DNA from: Planctomycetales bacterium
GTDB lineage: Bacteria; Planctomycetota; Planctomycetia; Pirellulales; Pirellulaceae
Length of the DNA stretch: 40,931 nt
Assembly: GCA_020426595.1 (NCBI GenBank)
Contig: JAGQPS010000014.1
Span: 1 to 40,931 of the forward strand
Direction of reading: 5' to 3'
A model generated the notes under the pieces. That model was not told the origin of the DNA, ran no database searches, and saw only the letters and a list, made by a program, of their open reading frames with translations. This document shows, piece after piece, positions 1-9,595 of this stretch (its first letter is position 1; each line of letters begins with the position of its first letter). The translations under genes and the position numbers were made by a program.

Positions 1-2
1 CG

Positions 3-1007
3 ACGCGACCCGTTTCCAGGAATGCCGCGGGAGTCGTGGTGGCGTTGCTCCTATTCCTGGCCGCTCCTTCCCACCTCCTCGGTCAGACGTTGTCGGAGTC
101 GACATCGAGCCCCGAGGAACGGGCCGCCGCGATTCGCTCGATCCCGTTCAACGAACTCACGGATGAGACGCGAGCCAAGCTCGCCAACGTTCTCAATCAT
201 CCGGACCTCTACCGCCGGCTTCCCATCGTCGCGATCGAAAGCGATCCCGACTTGTATCTCCATCTCGTGCGGCATCCCGAGGTGGTGATCAATATTTGGC
301 AATTGATGGGGATCAGCGAGATCCAGGCTCGACGAGTCGGTGACTACGTCATGGACGCATCCGACGGCTCGGGGACGACCAGTCGCATCGAGCTGGTCTA
401 TGGGACGCCCAACCTGCACGTGATGTATGCGGAGGGATTGTACGAAGGACCGTTGCTTCGCAATCCTATCACCGGTCGTTGCGTGTTGGTGCTTCGCAGC
501 GATTATGGTCCTGGCGAGGATGGACAAACCGTCGTCCGCAACCGCCTGGATGTTTTCATGACGGTCGATCAGCGCGGTATCGGCATGTTGGCTCGCAGCC
601 TGCAGAGCTTGGTGGGCAAGGCGGCCGACCATAACTTCGTCGAAACGACGAACTTCCTCGAGCGATTGTCGCAGTCCGCCGAGGAGAACGGCCCTGGCGT
701 GCAACAGATGGCGTCCCAAATGGAGCAAGTCGATCCCCAGGTGAAGCGAGAGTTCTCGGAGCTCGCCATGTTGGCTCATCGCCGAGCCCAGCATCGCCTC
801 ACCGCCGGACTGCGAGTCGATACCGCTCGCCCCGCGACGCCTTCGACAACCGAATCGCCTCGCGAAACGCCCTTGGCGGCCGCTCCCTCGACTTCGGCTT
901 CCGGTGGAGGCCCTTCGGTCGTCGCCGCGAGCACCACGACCGCTCGTCCCGTCTCACTCGAGCGTCAAGTCGCTCCCGCGCCCTCGGGCGCCGGTTCGAT
1001 GGAATAG
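3..1007 (+). CDS. Secreted hypothetical protein, 5' end cut by window edge
   Basis: The reading frame is open to the left edge and has no stop before it. A GTG at 36 could start it, but the codons before that GTG encode a basic stretch (TRPVSRNAAG) that reads as the n-region of a signal peptide running into a hydrophobic core (VVVALLLFLAAP) and a cleavage-like LLGQ. The true start is therefore probably upstream of the window. The mature part has a globular region up to about residue 270 and then a low-complexity Ala/Ser/Thr/Pro tail. I recognise no catalytic motif or named family. It faces the minus-strand fusion gene tail to tail, with 65 bases between them. Base composition resembles its neighbours. 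Function unknown; export is inferred from the signal peptide only. Confidence 0.75.
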   Translation, partial: TRPVSRNAAGVVVALLLFLAAPSHLLGQTLSESTSSPEERAAAIRSIPFNELTDETRAKLANVLNHPDLYRRLPIVAIESDPDLYLHLVRHPEVVINIWQLMGISEIQARRVGDYVMDASDGSGTTSRIELVYGTPNLHVMYAEGLYEGPLLRNPITGRCVLVLRSDYGPGEDGQTVVRNRLDVFMTVDQRGIGMLARSLQSLVGKAADHNFVETTNFLERLSQSAEENGPGVQQMASQMEQVDPQVKREFSELAMLAHRRAQHRLTAGLRVDTARPATPSTTESPRETPLAAAPSTSASGGGPSVVAASTTTARPVSLERQVAPAPSGAGSME

Positions 1008-1072
1008 TCGGCCCGGCGTACTCGCGCGTCGGCGGTGGTACCGGCTTGATGCAAGCCATACTAGCCGAGTCT

Positions 1073-4000
1073 TCAGCCCTGGCTCGCCACACCCGCTCGC
1101 TCGTGACCCAGCGATTGGATTCCCTTGAGATCCAGTTTTCCCGTTCCGAGCACGGGAATCGCGGGCACCTCGTAGAACGAGTCGGCGCCTGGGATGTAGA
1201 GCGGCGGTAGATTAGCCGCTTGCAGACCGGTTCGCATCGTGTCGACCGAGACACCCAGTGGCGTGTAGAGCACGATCAGCCGTTCGCCTTTTCGTTCGTC
1301 GGGCACGCTCGTGACGGCGACGGGATACCCCTCGCCGACGTCTCCTTCTCCACGAGCCCGTAAGGCCTCGTCGACGATTCGCGTGAGTTCTTCCTCGACT
1401 TGGATATGCGGCACCATCTCTCCTCCGATCTTGGAGAAACGGCTAACCCGGCCCGTGATGTGGATGAAGTTATCATCGTCGATCAACGCCATGTCGCCCG
1501 TGCGATACCAACCGTCGATCAGCACTTCGTCCGTGAGATCAGGTCGATGCAAGTAACCCTGCATGACGTTTGGCCCCGAGACCCACAGCATGCCGGGCTG
1601 ATTGGGACCGAGGACGGCGCCCGAATCGACGTCGCGAATCTGGACTTTCACTTCGGGCACGGCCTGCCCGACCGAACCCTCGCGCGAGAGCAAACGGCCA
1701 TCGTTCGGGTCACGCGTCGCCGGCACGTTGACGCTCACCAAGGGTGAGAGTTCCGTCGTGCCATAACCTTCCACGGGACGAACGCCGAACTTTCGTTCAA
1801 ACTCGTCGCTCAAGTCGCGGGGCAACTTCTCGGCCCCGGCGACCACGATTTCGAGTGAACTCAACTGATCGGGCGTGCAGCGTTTGACATAGTTGCGCAA
1901 GAAGGTTGGCGTGGCCAGCAGCACGGTGGCCTTGTTGTCCTTGCAGAGCTTGCCGACTCGTTTCGCATCCAAGGGGCTGTAGTGATAAACCGCCGACACG
2001 GCGAGGTTCATCGTGCCCCACATCGTGACCGTGTAGCCGAAGGAATGGAACAGTGGCAGGATTCCGATCAGCGTGTCGTGTTGATCCAGGCGCACGACAT
2101 CGCGAATCGCCTCGACGTTGCTCGCGATGTTGTCCATCGTGAGCACGACCCCCTTGGGGACTCCCGTCGAACCCGACGTGAAGATCACGGTCAACGGATC
2201 GGAGGGCTTCACTTGGTTGAGCCCGAGCGAACGCACCAGCGAGCCGATGGGACGTAGGACGGCGTCGAAGTAGGAGCCGATCTTGTCCGACAACGTGAGC
2301 TTGTCCTTGAGGTCCTCCAAGTAGACGACTTCGGTATCGAGCTTGATCGGTAGCTTGTCGATCACACGTCGACTCGTCAGGACCTTGCGAATACCGCATA
2401 GTTGGAGACAAGCGTTGAGCGTCTCGGAACTCGCCGTGTAGTTCAAGTTGACCGCGATGCGGCGATCGAGCGTCAGCGCCATGTTGGCGACGACGGCCGG
2501 CACGCTCGGCGGCAAGAGGACTCCAACGAACTTGTCTTGGTCCTGCAACACATGACGACGGAGCAAGCGACGCAAAATCAAAGTGCGGAGCAGCGTGTCG
2601 CGACCGGTTAGCGCGGCTCCCTGGCTATCCGCGATCTTTTGTCGCTTGGCGGCCTCGCGGCAACGATGCAGGAAGGCGATGGGCGGAAGCATGCGGGCCG
2701 GAGCGGTTGAATTGGTCACCGTATTCATCCTTCGATTGCCTAGCGATTCCACCCAACGTCGTAATACCGCGGTGTTCTTCTGTTCGAGCGGACGAGGTTG
2801 TCCCACGGAAAGTTCCGGAGGCCGCCGTCGAGCGGCGTTTAGTGTAGCCCAAACCGACGTGGATCGGGCTCGACTCGGTGATTCATGCACGAAGACCGGG
2901 ACCCAATCGACCTTGATGCCATCGACCAAACGCAACACTTCGTCGGAGTAGGTCAAGCTCGCGTCGCCCTGGGCCGTTGGCCCGATCACGAGGGTCGTTC
3001 CACTCAACAAAGCGCGGCGTGCCCGAGCCATTCCTTCCTGCCGCGCGCTGGGCCCCGAGCCGATCACGATCGTGGTCCATACGCGGTCCCAAAAACGAGT
3101 CCGCCGTTTCCCTCGATCCTCGAAACGGATCTCGACCAGTGGACGCCCGGCCACCAATCCCAAGAGCATCTTTCCAAGGCCGCTGCAGTGATTGGTCACG
3201 ATCAAGACGGTTCGTCCTTCCGGCAAGATCGAGGCATTGGGAATGCGGCACAAGCCCGTGAAACGCAGGGCTCCTCCCACGACGAACCGAAAAGTCGCTT
3301 GAGGCAACCAGCGCAGCGTCAGAAGACTGACGACCAGCGTGACCACGCCGATGAGCAGGAAGATATGGCGGGCCGAGAGGAGTGGCAAACGACCACTTTC
3401 CCGCAAGACTCGTTTAGCGATGCGACGATCGTTGGGATCGGGATATCGATCGTAATACTCGACCGCGACGATCGTTTCACCCAATGCCCGACGAACCGTG
3501 ATCTCGCTCCAGAGCAACGCCCCGAATCGAACCTCATGACTCGCCTCCTCGATCGGATGTTCCTCGATCCATTGATCGATCGATGTGGGGCGTAGCCCCG
3601 GATTCGAGGATTGCCATGCCGACTCGAAGGCCCTGACGTCGAGATCGATCTCGCTTTGCACGAGGGGAGCCGGGGATTCGAGTCCCTCGAACACGCGCCA
3701 GCGCGCGCCCTGGTGCACCGGGTTTCTCAGTCCACTGAGCAACAAACTGCTGAGCAACACTCCCGAGAAGATACAGAAGTTGGCGGCCGAAAGGACCGAG
3801 CCACGAATGCGCGCGGGACTTCGATGTTGCAAGTAGGCGGCCAGGGGAACATCGAACACGCCCGCCGCCGTTCCCATGCCAAACAAGTAGAGCATCGAGA
3901 GGAACAAGTCACCGTTCCAAGCCAACCGCAGCGGACCGAGCTCCCAAGTCTCGAGCGGCACGTTGAAGAATTGTTGATCGATACCGACCAATAGCATCGA

Positions 4001-4957
4001 ACAGATCGCGAGCGCCAAGAGGCTCGGGGGAATCAGTCCGAGCTCGATCCGGCCGCCCGAGAGAATTCCGGCCAAGACACTCCCGACCCCGACGCCGAGA
4101 ACCATGCTGAGCAGAAGCGGAGTCCGCTCCGATTCGTAGTACGTTCCAGCCTCGGATGCGAATTGATCGATGTTGAGCTGTGCGATCGCGGCGACGCTCC
4201 AGAAGAAGACGATCCCCAGCGCGACCATGAATAGCGGCGTGCGGCCCGCCAAGGTCCTCAGGTCATTCCAGATCTCACGATGAGCGGCCCAGGGAAATCG
4301 TCGCTCGGGATGCGCCGGTGGATAGCGTGGAATCACGCATGCCGCCAAGGTGCCGAGCGCTCCGGAACCCAGGAGCGTCGCGACGATGAGCCAGGTGTTT
4401 CGCGAGCCATGGGGATGGGTCGCATCGGCCAGCCAGCCGCCGAGTCCCATACCGACAATCGTCGCCGTCACGGTCGAGAGGCCAAACCAGCCGTTGGCCG
4501 CGGAGATTCGATTGGCCGACATCATTTCGGGCAATAAGCCCATCTTCGCCGGCGCGAACAGCGCGCTTTGGCAACCCATCAGCGCGACGACCAAGAAGAG
4601 CCAAGTCATGCTTTGGGCATGGATCGCCCAAACGCCGAGTCCAAGCACGACGAACTCAACGAGCTTTCCCAACAGCACGGCGTCACGTTTGCTGAAGCGG
4701 TCCGCGAGATAACCGGCGTGACTGGCCAAAAGCAAATAGGGGAGGACGAAGAGCACGAGTCCGATGATGAGGACTCGTGAGTGTTGGGCCGGCTCAACCC
4801 AATCCTTGGCGATCCCGACAACCAACCATCGAAAGGCATTGTCGTTGATGGCGGTAAGCCATTGAGTCGACCACAAGCCCAGGAAGCCGGGAGAATCCAG
4901 ACGCTCTTGTCCGAGCGGCGCGTAGGGCGATCTTTCTCTTGTCGGCGTTCGACCCAT
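1073..4957 (-). CDS. MFS lysophospholipid flippase / degenerate PlsC / acyl-ACP synthetase fusion (LplT-Aas type)
   Basis: Three modules in one ~1,294-residue chain. Residues ~20-410 are an MFS transporter resembling LplT, closing with one more helix near 530-550 after a soluble insert. Residues ~560-735 occupy the place of the PlsC acyltransferase. Residues ~760-1290 are an AMP-forming acyl-ACP/CoA synthetase with P-loop TSGSTGVPKG (~927-936), GYGTTE (~1064-1069), YRTGD (~1151-1155) and the C-terminal GTGKLDL lysine (~1274). In E. coli, LplT and Aas import and re-acylate lysophospholipids at the inner membrane, which is the expected role here. The PlsC part is odd: HX4D reads HCSGLG (His~590, Gly where Asp is expected) and no FPEG box is visible. 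Start chosen at ATG 4957; an in-frame TTG at 4969 is possible. No close operon partner. Confidence 0.88.
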   Translation of the reverse strand: MGRTPTRERSPYAPLGQERLDSPGFLGLWSTQWLTAINDNAFRWLVVGIAKDWVEPAQHSRVLIIGLVLFVLPYLLLASHAGYLADRFSKRDAVLLGKLVEFVVLGLGVWAIHAQSMTWLFLVVALMGCQSALFAPAKMGLLPEMMSANRISAANGWFGLSTVTATIVGMGLGGWLADATHPHGSRNTWLIVATLLGSGALGTLAACVIPRYPPAHPERRFPWAAHREIWNDLRTLAGRTPLFMVALGIVFFWSVAAIAQLNIDQFASEAGTYYESERTPLLLSMVLGVGVGSVLAGILSGGRIELGLIPPSLLALAICSMLLVGIDQQFFNVPLETWELGPLRLAWNGDLFLSMLYLFGMGTAAGVFDVPLAAYLQHRSPARIRGSVLSAANFCIFSGVLLSSLLLSGLRNPVHQGARWRVFEGLESPAPLVQSEIDLDVRAFESAWQSSNPGLRPTSIDQWIEEHPIEEASHEVRFGALLWSEITVRRALGETIVAVEYYDRYPDPNDRRIAKRVLRESGRLPLLSARHIFLLIGVVTLVVSLLTLRWLPQATFRFVVGGALRFTGLCRIPNASILPEGRTVLIVTNHCSGLGKMLLGLVAGRPLVEIRFEDRGKRRTRFWDRVWTTIVIGSGPSARQEGMARARRALLSGTTLVIGPTAQGDASLTYSDEVLRLVDGIKVDWVPVFVHESPSRARSTSVWATLNAARRRPPELSVGQPRPLEQKNTAVLRRWVESLGNRRMNTVTNSTAPARMLPPIAFLHRCREAAKRQKIADSQGAALTGRDTLLRTLILRRLLRRHVLQDQDKFVGVLLPPSVPAVVANMALTLDRRIAVNLNYTASSETLNACLQLCGIRKVLTSRRVIDKLPIKLDTEVVYLEDLKDKLTLSDKIGSYFDAVLRPIGSLVRSLGLNQVKPSDPLTVIFTSGSTGVPKGVVLTMDNIASNVEAIRDVVRLDQHDTLIGILPLFHSFGYTVTMWGTMNLAVSAVYHYSPLDAKRVGKLCKDNKATVLLATPTFLRNYVKRCTPDQLSSLEIVVAGAEKLPRDLSDEFERKFGVRPVEGYGTTELSPLVSVNVPATRDPNDGRLLSREGSVGQAVPEVKVQIRDVDSGAVLGPNQPGMLWVSGPNVMQGYLHRPDLTDEVLIDGWYRTGDMALIDDDNFIHITGRVSRFSKIGGEMVPHIQVEEELTRIVDEALRARGEGDVGEGYPVAVTSVPDERKGERLIVLYTPLGVSVDTMRTGLQAANLPPLYIPGADSFYEVPAIPVLGTGKLDLKGIQSLGHERAGVASQG

Positions 4958-4969
4958 GCCTCGGCTCAA

Positions 4970-5363
4970 CCCACTTGGCCTTTGATTGCGGGACTCCGTC
5001 GAACCGAAATCCTTCTTCCGACTTCGAACCGCCGGTCCCGAAACTCGGGAAGACCAGCAAGCGGCTTTGGAAAGGAACGGCGATTCTGCCCAGCCGCCTC
5101 GGGGGAGTCAAGGGTTCTATCTTACCTGACCCGCGATGCCCGCGAGATCGTTCCGCGGGGCATCCGAGGTACAAGCGAGCCTTTTATGGTCCTTCCGAAG
5201 CCAGCCGGCACGCGACGCCGATAGGACGATCGATTGGCGATTCGAGCGCGCTGAAAGGCTCGCTCGAGCGACTCGAACCGCGGACGGGCTCCCCATTCAA
5301 CGACCCGACCGTGATTTGGCCTGTTCGAAAGCCTCGAACGGCCTTGGCCGTGGAGAATCCACA
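4970..5363. other. Intergenic spacer between divergent genes
   Basis: About 390 bases separate the start of the fusion gene (minus) from the small membrane gene (plus). It must hold promoters for both directions, but I see no convincing -35/-10 pair, hairpin with a T-run, or repeat. The overlapping reading frames here have no recognisable protein features. Confidence 0.5.
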
Positions 5364-5660
5364 ATGGAATTCAATCGCACCCACTATTACGGCATCGGCA
5401 TCGTCGTCTTGCTGCTCGGCATCCAGGTCCACCTGGTCAAGAGCTACGTCTTGACCGAACAAGCCACGACGTTTCTCGCACGCAACTCCGAGAACCTGCC
5501 GGTCGAACAACCCCAATCGTTCGGTACGTACTTGGCCGCCTCCGGCCCTCGACCGGCGATCAAGAAGACGGTCACGCCGCCCAATTGGCTCGGTTGGGCG
5601 ATGATGAGCGTGGGGTCGGTCCTGATCCTGCATAGTTGGGCCTTACCCAAATCCCAGTAA
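5364..5660 (+). CDS. Small two-helix membrane protein, hypothetical
   Basis: A 98-residue protein starting at ATG 5364, which is preceded by GGAGAA at a good ribosome-binding distance. That decides this start over upstream in-frame codons. It has a hydrophobic segment near residues 10-27 (IGIVVLLLGIQVHLV), a polar middle with TEQATTFLARN and a Pro-rich stretch, and a second hydrophobic segment near 75-93 (LGWAMMSVGSVLILHSWAL). It is predicted to sit in a membrane with both ends on the same side. I recognise no family. The next gene follows after 47 bases on the same strand, so the two are likely co-transcribed. Function unknown. Confidence 0.75.
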   Translation: MEFNRTHYYGIGIVVLLLGIQVHLVKSYVLTEQATTFLARNSENLPVEQPQSFGTYLAASGPRPAIKKTVTPPNWLGWAMMSVGSVLILHSWALPKSQ

Positions 5661-5707
5661 CTCGGTCGCGCGAGTTACGTTCATTCCATCGTGCGGGAGT
5701 CGATTCG

Positions 5708-6082
5708 ATGACGCTTTCCCTTCGCCCGTTGATCGCCATCACGATGGTCGCGTTGACGTCCTCGATCCTGGTCGCCGCGTCGCTCAGCCAAGAGGGCATG
5801 GACGAGCAATCGACCGCTTCGGTCACGCGCATGCGCGAAGGGACTCGAATCCAACGCGGAGTCGGCTGGTTCAAACGCGTGGGCGACCGGATCGAGTTCC
5901 AACCGGTCGACGGTACAAGCGTGTTTGTCGCTCTGGAGAATCTCGCGCTGGAGCGCATCGCCGGCGAACTCGAGGGAGAATCGGCGCTGCTGTGGCAAAT
6001 CGATGGGCTCGTGACCGAATTCCACGGTCGCAATTACCTGTTGATCGAACGAGCATTCGTCAAGTCGACGCTCGAACGATAA
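5708..6082 (+). CDS. Small secreted hypothetical protein
   Basis: A 124-residue protein. The ATG at 5708 is preceded by GGGAG and opens a clear signal peptide (MTLSLRPLIAITMVALTSS, then ILVAASLSQ), so I prefer it to the upstream TTG at 5636 that would overlap the previous gene. The mature part is about 100 residues, with segments such as RGVGWFKRVGDRIEFQP and LLWQIDGLVTEFHGRNYLLIE that look like alternating beta strands of a small barrel or OB-like fold (inference from pattern only). It probably forms a transcription unit with the small membrane protein just upstream. It converges with the hydrolase gene, leaving only 19 bases between stops. No known family recognised. Confidence 0.75.
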   Translation: MTLSLRPLIAITMVALTSSILVAASLSQEGMDEQSTASVTRMREGTRIQRGVGWFKRVGDRIEFQPVDGTSVFVALENLALERIAGELEGESALLWQIDGLVTEFHGRNYLLIERAFVKSTLER

Positions 6083-6101
6083 GCCCACGCCGCTCGAGGA
6101 C

Positions 6102-6941
6102 CTAACGGAAGTCGAGCTGGATGAGTGGGGCGAGGTACTGAGAGACAAACCATTGGGTTGTCCAACCGAAGTGTCCGCCCGGGTTGCCCGTCAGAATCAT
6201 CTCGGGCCGATAGCCCACTTGCCGCAGTTCGGGGCCCCATTGGTGGTCCGCCAGTGAACGGGCGGCTCCATTGACCGGCAAATAGGCTCCCGCCTCTAGG
6301 TCTCCCACGATTTCACCACTGGGAGCACGGAATCCCGCGCTCCCCGCGGCGGGGCGCCAAGCTCCATCCATCGTGCCAAACAACGTCGTACCGGTGCCGC
6401 AAAACACGACATCGCTCGGCGAGTAGAAATTCCAGATGCCGCCATCGGCGTGGGAAAGAGCGGTCGTAAGGTCATACTCAGGCGCCAGCGCCGGCGAGAG
6501 CAGAATGACTCGAGTAACGCTGACATCCGCCGGGAGTCGCTCGAGCGCGAACACCGCCATCGCCGCGCCTCCGCTGTGCCCCACCAGATAAATCGGCCGC
6601 CCCGGATACGCATCGTGATAGGCCACGATCTTATCAGCGAGTCGTTGGGCCTCGGTCTCATGTCGCCAACGGCTTCGTAAGTGGGCCAAGGCGAGAACGG
6701 CGAAGCCGGTCGTCCAATCGTCCACTTCGACGGCGGTCGGCACACCCGAGTTCACCAACGCGCGTCCGACATTGGAATTGAAGACGCTCGATCCCTCGAT
6801 TCCTGGCAGGACGAGCGTGTAACCGGCGTCCAATCGTTGCGACTCGAGACGCGGGCGAAAATGGGCGCAGCCCGAGGCGAGACTCATCGCCACGAGAATT
6901 CCGCATCCACACGCCAGTTGACGGAGCGAACGTGGCTCCAT
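6102..6941 (-). CDS. Lipoprotein alpha/beta hydrolase
   Basis: A 279-residue protein starting at ATG 6941, with GGGAAGG upstream; this start gives a textbook lipoprotein signal, LASGC with Cys25 as the lipidation site. Longer in-frame starts would bury it. An alpha/beta hydrolase core follows: GHSGG at 121-125 with nucleophile Ser123, a probable acid residue Asp177 in SPSDVVF, and a probable His257 in GGHFGW. These form a plausible Ser-Asp-His triad. The substrate cannot be told from sequence; an esterase or lipase-like role in the cell envelope is the safest reading. Its 3' end abuts the small secreted protein on the other strand. The zinc-ribbon protein lies 231 bases upstream on the same strand. 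Confidence 0.85.
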   Translation of the reverse strand: MEPRSLRQLACGCGILVAMSLASGCAHFRPRLESQRLDAGYTLVLPGIEGSSVFNSNVGRALVNSGVPTAVEVDDWTTGFAVLALAHLRSRWRHETEAQRLADKIVAYHDAYPGRPIYLVGHSGGAAMAVFALERLPADVSVTRVILLSPALAPEYDLTTALSHADGGIWNFYSPSDVVFCGTGTTLFGTMDGAWRPAAGSAGFRAPSGEIVGDLEAGAYLPVNGAARSLADHQWGPELRQVGYRPEMILTGNPGGHFGWTTQWFVSQYLAPLIQLDFR

Positions 6942-7172
6942 GATCGCCTTCCCTACTCTCAACGTTCGAACGAGACATCGGAAGGCGGACCAGCCCGGCA
7001 GAGTCGGGGCTGCCGTCGATGTCTCTCGAATCAGAGTGGGTGTAGCGAATCCCGCACGGAAGGCAAAGAGCAATTCCTGGGCCGCACAATCAGCAGCGGC
7101 ACCATCGCCAGGTAACCGAGCCAAGCCATCGTGGCCGAGCGGTCGAATTCCTTTCCCGGTGGCCCTCGAGCC

Positions 7173-7976
7173 TTAGAACCCGTCCTCGAAATCCTCGATC
7201 GATTCAAAATCGAGTTGATAGCGTTTGCTCAGCGTTCTCGACAGGTTGTCCTCGATTTCCATCACACGTTCCCGTTCGGCGTCGACCCGGTCGAATTCCG
7301 CATCGCTCTGCAGCAACGCGGGCCGCTTGAGATAGCGGACATAGTTGTCCGCGACCGATTTCCATTGGGCCATCAGCGCGACAAACTCCGGATCGGTGTT
7401 GGTCGTTTGGATGGCTCCGTAGTCTCGCTGCAGCCGCTGCCAATAAAGCAAGGCACCATCCTCCTCGTCCAACAAGACCTCGGCCTGGCTATCGATGCGC
7501 CGCATGTGCTGCCAGGCGGCCAACGTGCGCTGCCCCATGTCGCTCGTTGGAGTCACTTGACTGTACGGGTCACCGTAGCTGGCCGCCGAATTGGCGCGAC
7601 GAGTACTGAGTCCGTCATCGCTGTCGACGGTCAACATGACCAGCCAAATGCCACCTCCAATGAGCCCGGTGGGGACGCAGCACAGAAGCAATACCACCGC
7701 AATGATGATCAGAGGCATCTTGCTCCCGGACGACGGCTTGGCCGGCGCCTGCGGAGAGTAGCCACCTTGCGAGTAACTCGGCGCGGTCGGAACGAATGAC
7801 CGCGGAGTTGGAGCTGGCCCGCTCGAGGTAAAGGAGCCGCCCCCGCCAAGAGGAATCAGGTTGCCACATTTCGGGCACTGTGCGGAGCCAGATGCCGTCG
7901 CCAACACCATCAATCGAGCACGGCAACTCGGACACTCCACGGGCCTTCGCTCTCCAGTTCCTCCACCGGCGCTCAT
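7173..7976 (-). CDS. Zinc-ribbon, single-helix membrane protein, hypothetical
   Basis: 267 residues in three parts. An N-terminal zinc ribbon has paired cysteines CPSC (15-18) and CPKC (34-37). A Pro/Ser/Gly-rich linker covers about 44-86. One transmembrane segment lies near 87-118 (PLIIIAVVLLLCCVP and onward). The remaining ~150 residues are polar and mostly helical, ending in an acidic tail (FESIEDFEDGF). The arrangement suggests a cytoplasmic zinc-binding head and an extracytoplasmic helical domain. Zinc-ribbon/TM proteins of this design are common among planctomycete hypotheticals, but I cannot name a family. The same-strand lipoprotein hydrolase lies downstream after 231 bases and could be transcribed with it. 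Confidence 0.8.
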   Translation of the reverse strand: MSAGGGTGERRPVECPSCRARLMVLATASGSAQCPKCGNLIPLGGGGSFTSSGPAPTPRSFVPTAPSYSQGGYSPQAPAKPSSGSKMPLIIIAVVLLLCCVPTGLIGGGIWLVMLTVDSDDGLSTRRANSAASYGDPYSQVTPTSDMGQRTLAAWQHMRRIDSQAEVLLDEEDGALLYWQRLQRDYGAIQTTNTDPEFVALMAQWKSVADNYVRYLKRPALLQSDAEFDRVDAERERVMEIEDNLSRTLSKRYQLDFESIEDFEDGF

Positions 7977-8748
7977 CGTGATTTCCTCGCTTCAAGAAAC
8001 CGCTCAAACGAATCGAACGGATCGGTTTTCGTTCCCTAGACGCGCGACGCCAAGACCGTGGGTCACAAGGCCGGTGTTTACGCGCGGGACGACTTGTTGC
8101 AACAGGTCGCCCGCCATCACTCCGGCGCCTCCTGGGGAGTCCCGCGATCCGCCGCTTCGGCCTGTCACCGAGGCGAGTCGACAGCGGCCATCCATGAGTC
8201 GTGACTCAAACGCCAAGGCCCCAAGATACAACGTCCGACCCGTGACATGTCGACGTTATGCTCGATTGGGTCGCCATTGTTCGCGAGGTTTACTGGCTCG
8301 AGTCTGGGGACAAACCCGCTTGAGGGGATGTGGGTACCTCGGGAGACCCAACGCCGAGCTACCCAACTCGAAATCGCATCGCTCTCGACACTCGAGCAGG
8401 ACCTCCGCGGACAACTCGGCTTGAGCCTCGAACCGGGCGTGGCAACAGGGGAATCGTTTGAATGCGTCAGCGGCGCACCGTCGAGTCGAGCACGAGAGAG
8501 CCTCGAGGTGGTTCGCTTTGACCCTGCGACTTTCACGCTTCGCCCCAGTCGTCCAACTCAAGAGCGTGGCAAAACCAAAGGAAACCCGAAGCGTGAGCGA
8601 GGGATTCTTCGACTTCTCGCATAAGCCACCAACCCGTTACGCCTCGAACACTTCCGCTTCGCTCCATCCATGAAAGCGCAACATCGAGGAGCGTTGGCGA
8701 GACAGCAGGGGACCGGGCGGTTGGAGCGAGACCTGCCGCGAGCCGAGT
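7977..8748. other. 772-base intergenic region containing one dispersed repeat copy
   Basis: No convincing gene: the reading frames here lack conserved motifs, signal peptides or ribosome sites. The right-hand end holds a copy of the dispersed repeat described at 8571-8670. The rest shows no terminator or structured RNA that I can support. Confidence 0.6.
8571..8670 (+). repeat. Dispersed intergenic repeat, copy 1
   Basis: About 100 bases shared with copies at 20456-20573 and 20824-20934. All carry an A-rich lead (aaaaccaaagg), then a core reading cccgaagcgtgagcgaggg here and in copy 2 but shortened to ccggtcagcgaggg in copy 3. They continue with a ttcttcgacttctc-like stretch, a cc(a/c)accaac-like stretch and a 3' part resembling aacacttccg...ccatcc. 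The unit lies only in intergenic DNA and encodes nothing obvious. Confidence 0.8.
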
Positions 8749-9300
8749 TCAATTCGAATTATCGAGAATCATGCGCAGCTCAATGCTGCGATTGAGCTTC
8801 AGACCGAGCTCTTCAAGATCTCCCTTGATCTTGTCCTCGATGGCCTTGAGCGCGACGCTCCCTCCCCACTTCGCCCAACCCTTGAGGTTCCCATCCGCGA
8901 CGACATGCAACTCGGTTTGCGAATCGAGTCGCAAGATGGTGTAGGTGAGCGTCGCCTCGAACGGTTCCGTTTCGATCTTGACGACGAGCCGATTGGGCTT
9001 GGCGAGCTCGACGATCTCCTCGGTAAAGGCGTAGACCTTGTCACCATCCACCACGCTGTAGGTGACCCGAGTCCCAACCTTGAAGTCGCCAGGAGTCTCG
9101 ACAACGTAATTGGTCCGCGCGTTACCCCAAAACTGCTGCAGGTCTCGATCGGTCAGAACGCGGTAGACCTGATCCATCGACAGATCGGTTTTCACTTCAT
9201 GCTCGAACGTGAACCCCTTGGCTCCATTGGCGAACCAAATCACGCCCCCCAGAAACGCAACGATGAGTGAGATCCCCAGAAAGAGCACGACGCGTTTCAT
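8749..9300 (-). CDS. SRPBCC (START/Bet v 1-like) family protein with N-terminal membrane anchor
   Basis: 183 residues from ATG 9300; a GTG at 9312 would add four residues, and neither has a strong ribosome site. A hydrophobic segment (VVLFLGISLIVAFLGGVIWF) near the start anchors or exports the protein. The rest fits a polyketide-cyclase/SRPBCC lipid-binding fold: DLSMDQVYRVLTDRDLQQFW at the entry helix, alternating strands such as VGTRVTYSVVDG and NRLVVKIET, and a long C-terminal helix (ALKAIEDKIKGDLEELG). Proteins of this fold bind hydrophobic ligands, but no catalytic residue or ligand is evident. It is transcribed away from the TlpA-type gene across ~295 bases. The fold assignment is moderately sure; the function is not. 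Confidence 0.75.
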   Translation of the reverse strand: MKRVVLFLGISLIVAFLGGVIWFANGAKGFTFEHEVKTDLSMDQVYRVLTDRDLQQFWGNARTNYVVETPGDFKVGTRVTYSVVDGDKVYAFTEEIVELAKPNRLVVKIETEPFEATLTYTILRLDSQTELHVVADGNLKGWAKWGGSVALKAIEDKIKGDLEELGLKLNRSIELRMILDNSN

Positions 9301-9595
9301 AAAGTGGAACACCCGGAGCGGAGAGGATGGAATTCGGTGGTTTTGGGGGATATCGCGTGTGACTCAGGACGCCGCTTCGCTCCCAAGTCGTCCCCATTCA
9401 GTCTAATTGGTGGCCCGCCGATCCCAACAACACTCTTGAGCCGAGTGGCCAGCCACCCATTTGCTTCCAGGTTTTCGCCTCGTCACCGACAAACTTGTCG
9501 TAATCGGTCTGCACTCGCAGGGGGAGATGGTTCAAAATGCTTACTAGCGGAGTCGGCCGGCGGCTCCACCTGAACTTGACTGAAAGGATCAACCG

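Noticed and set aside
1043-1057. Terminator between the first two convergent genes
   Set aside because: GGCTTG-ATG-CAAGCC is only 6 bp with a 3-base loop and no T-run.
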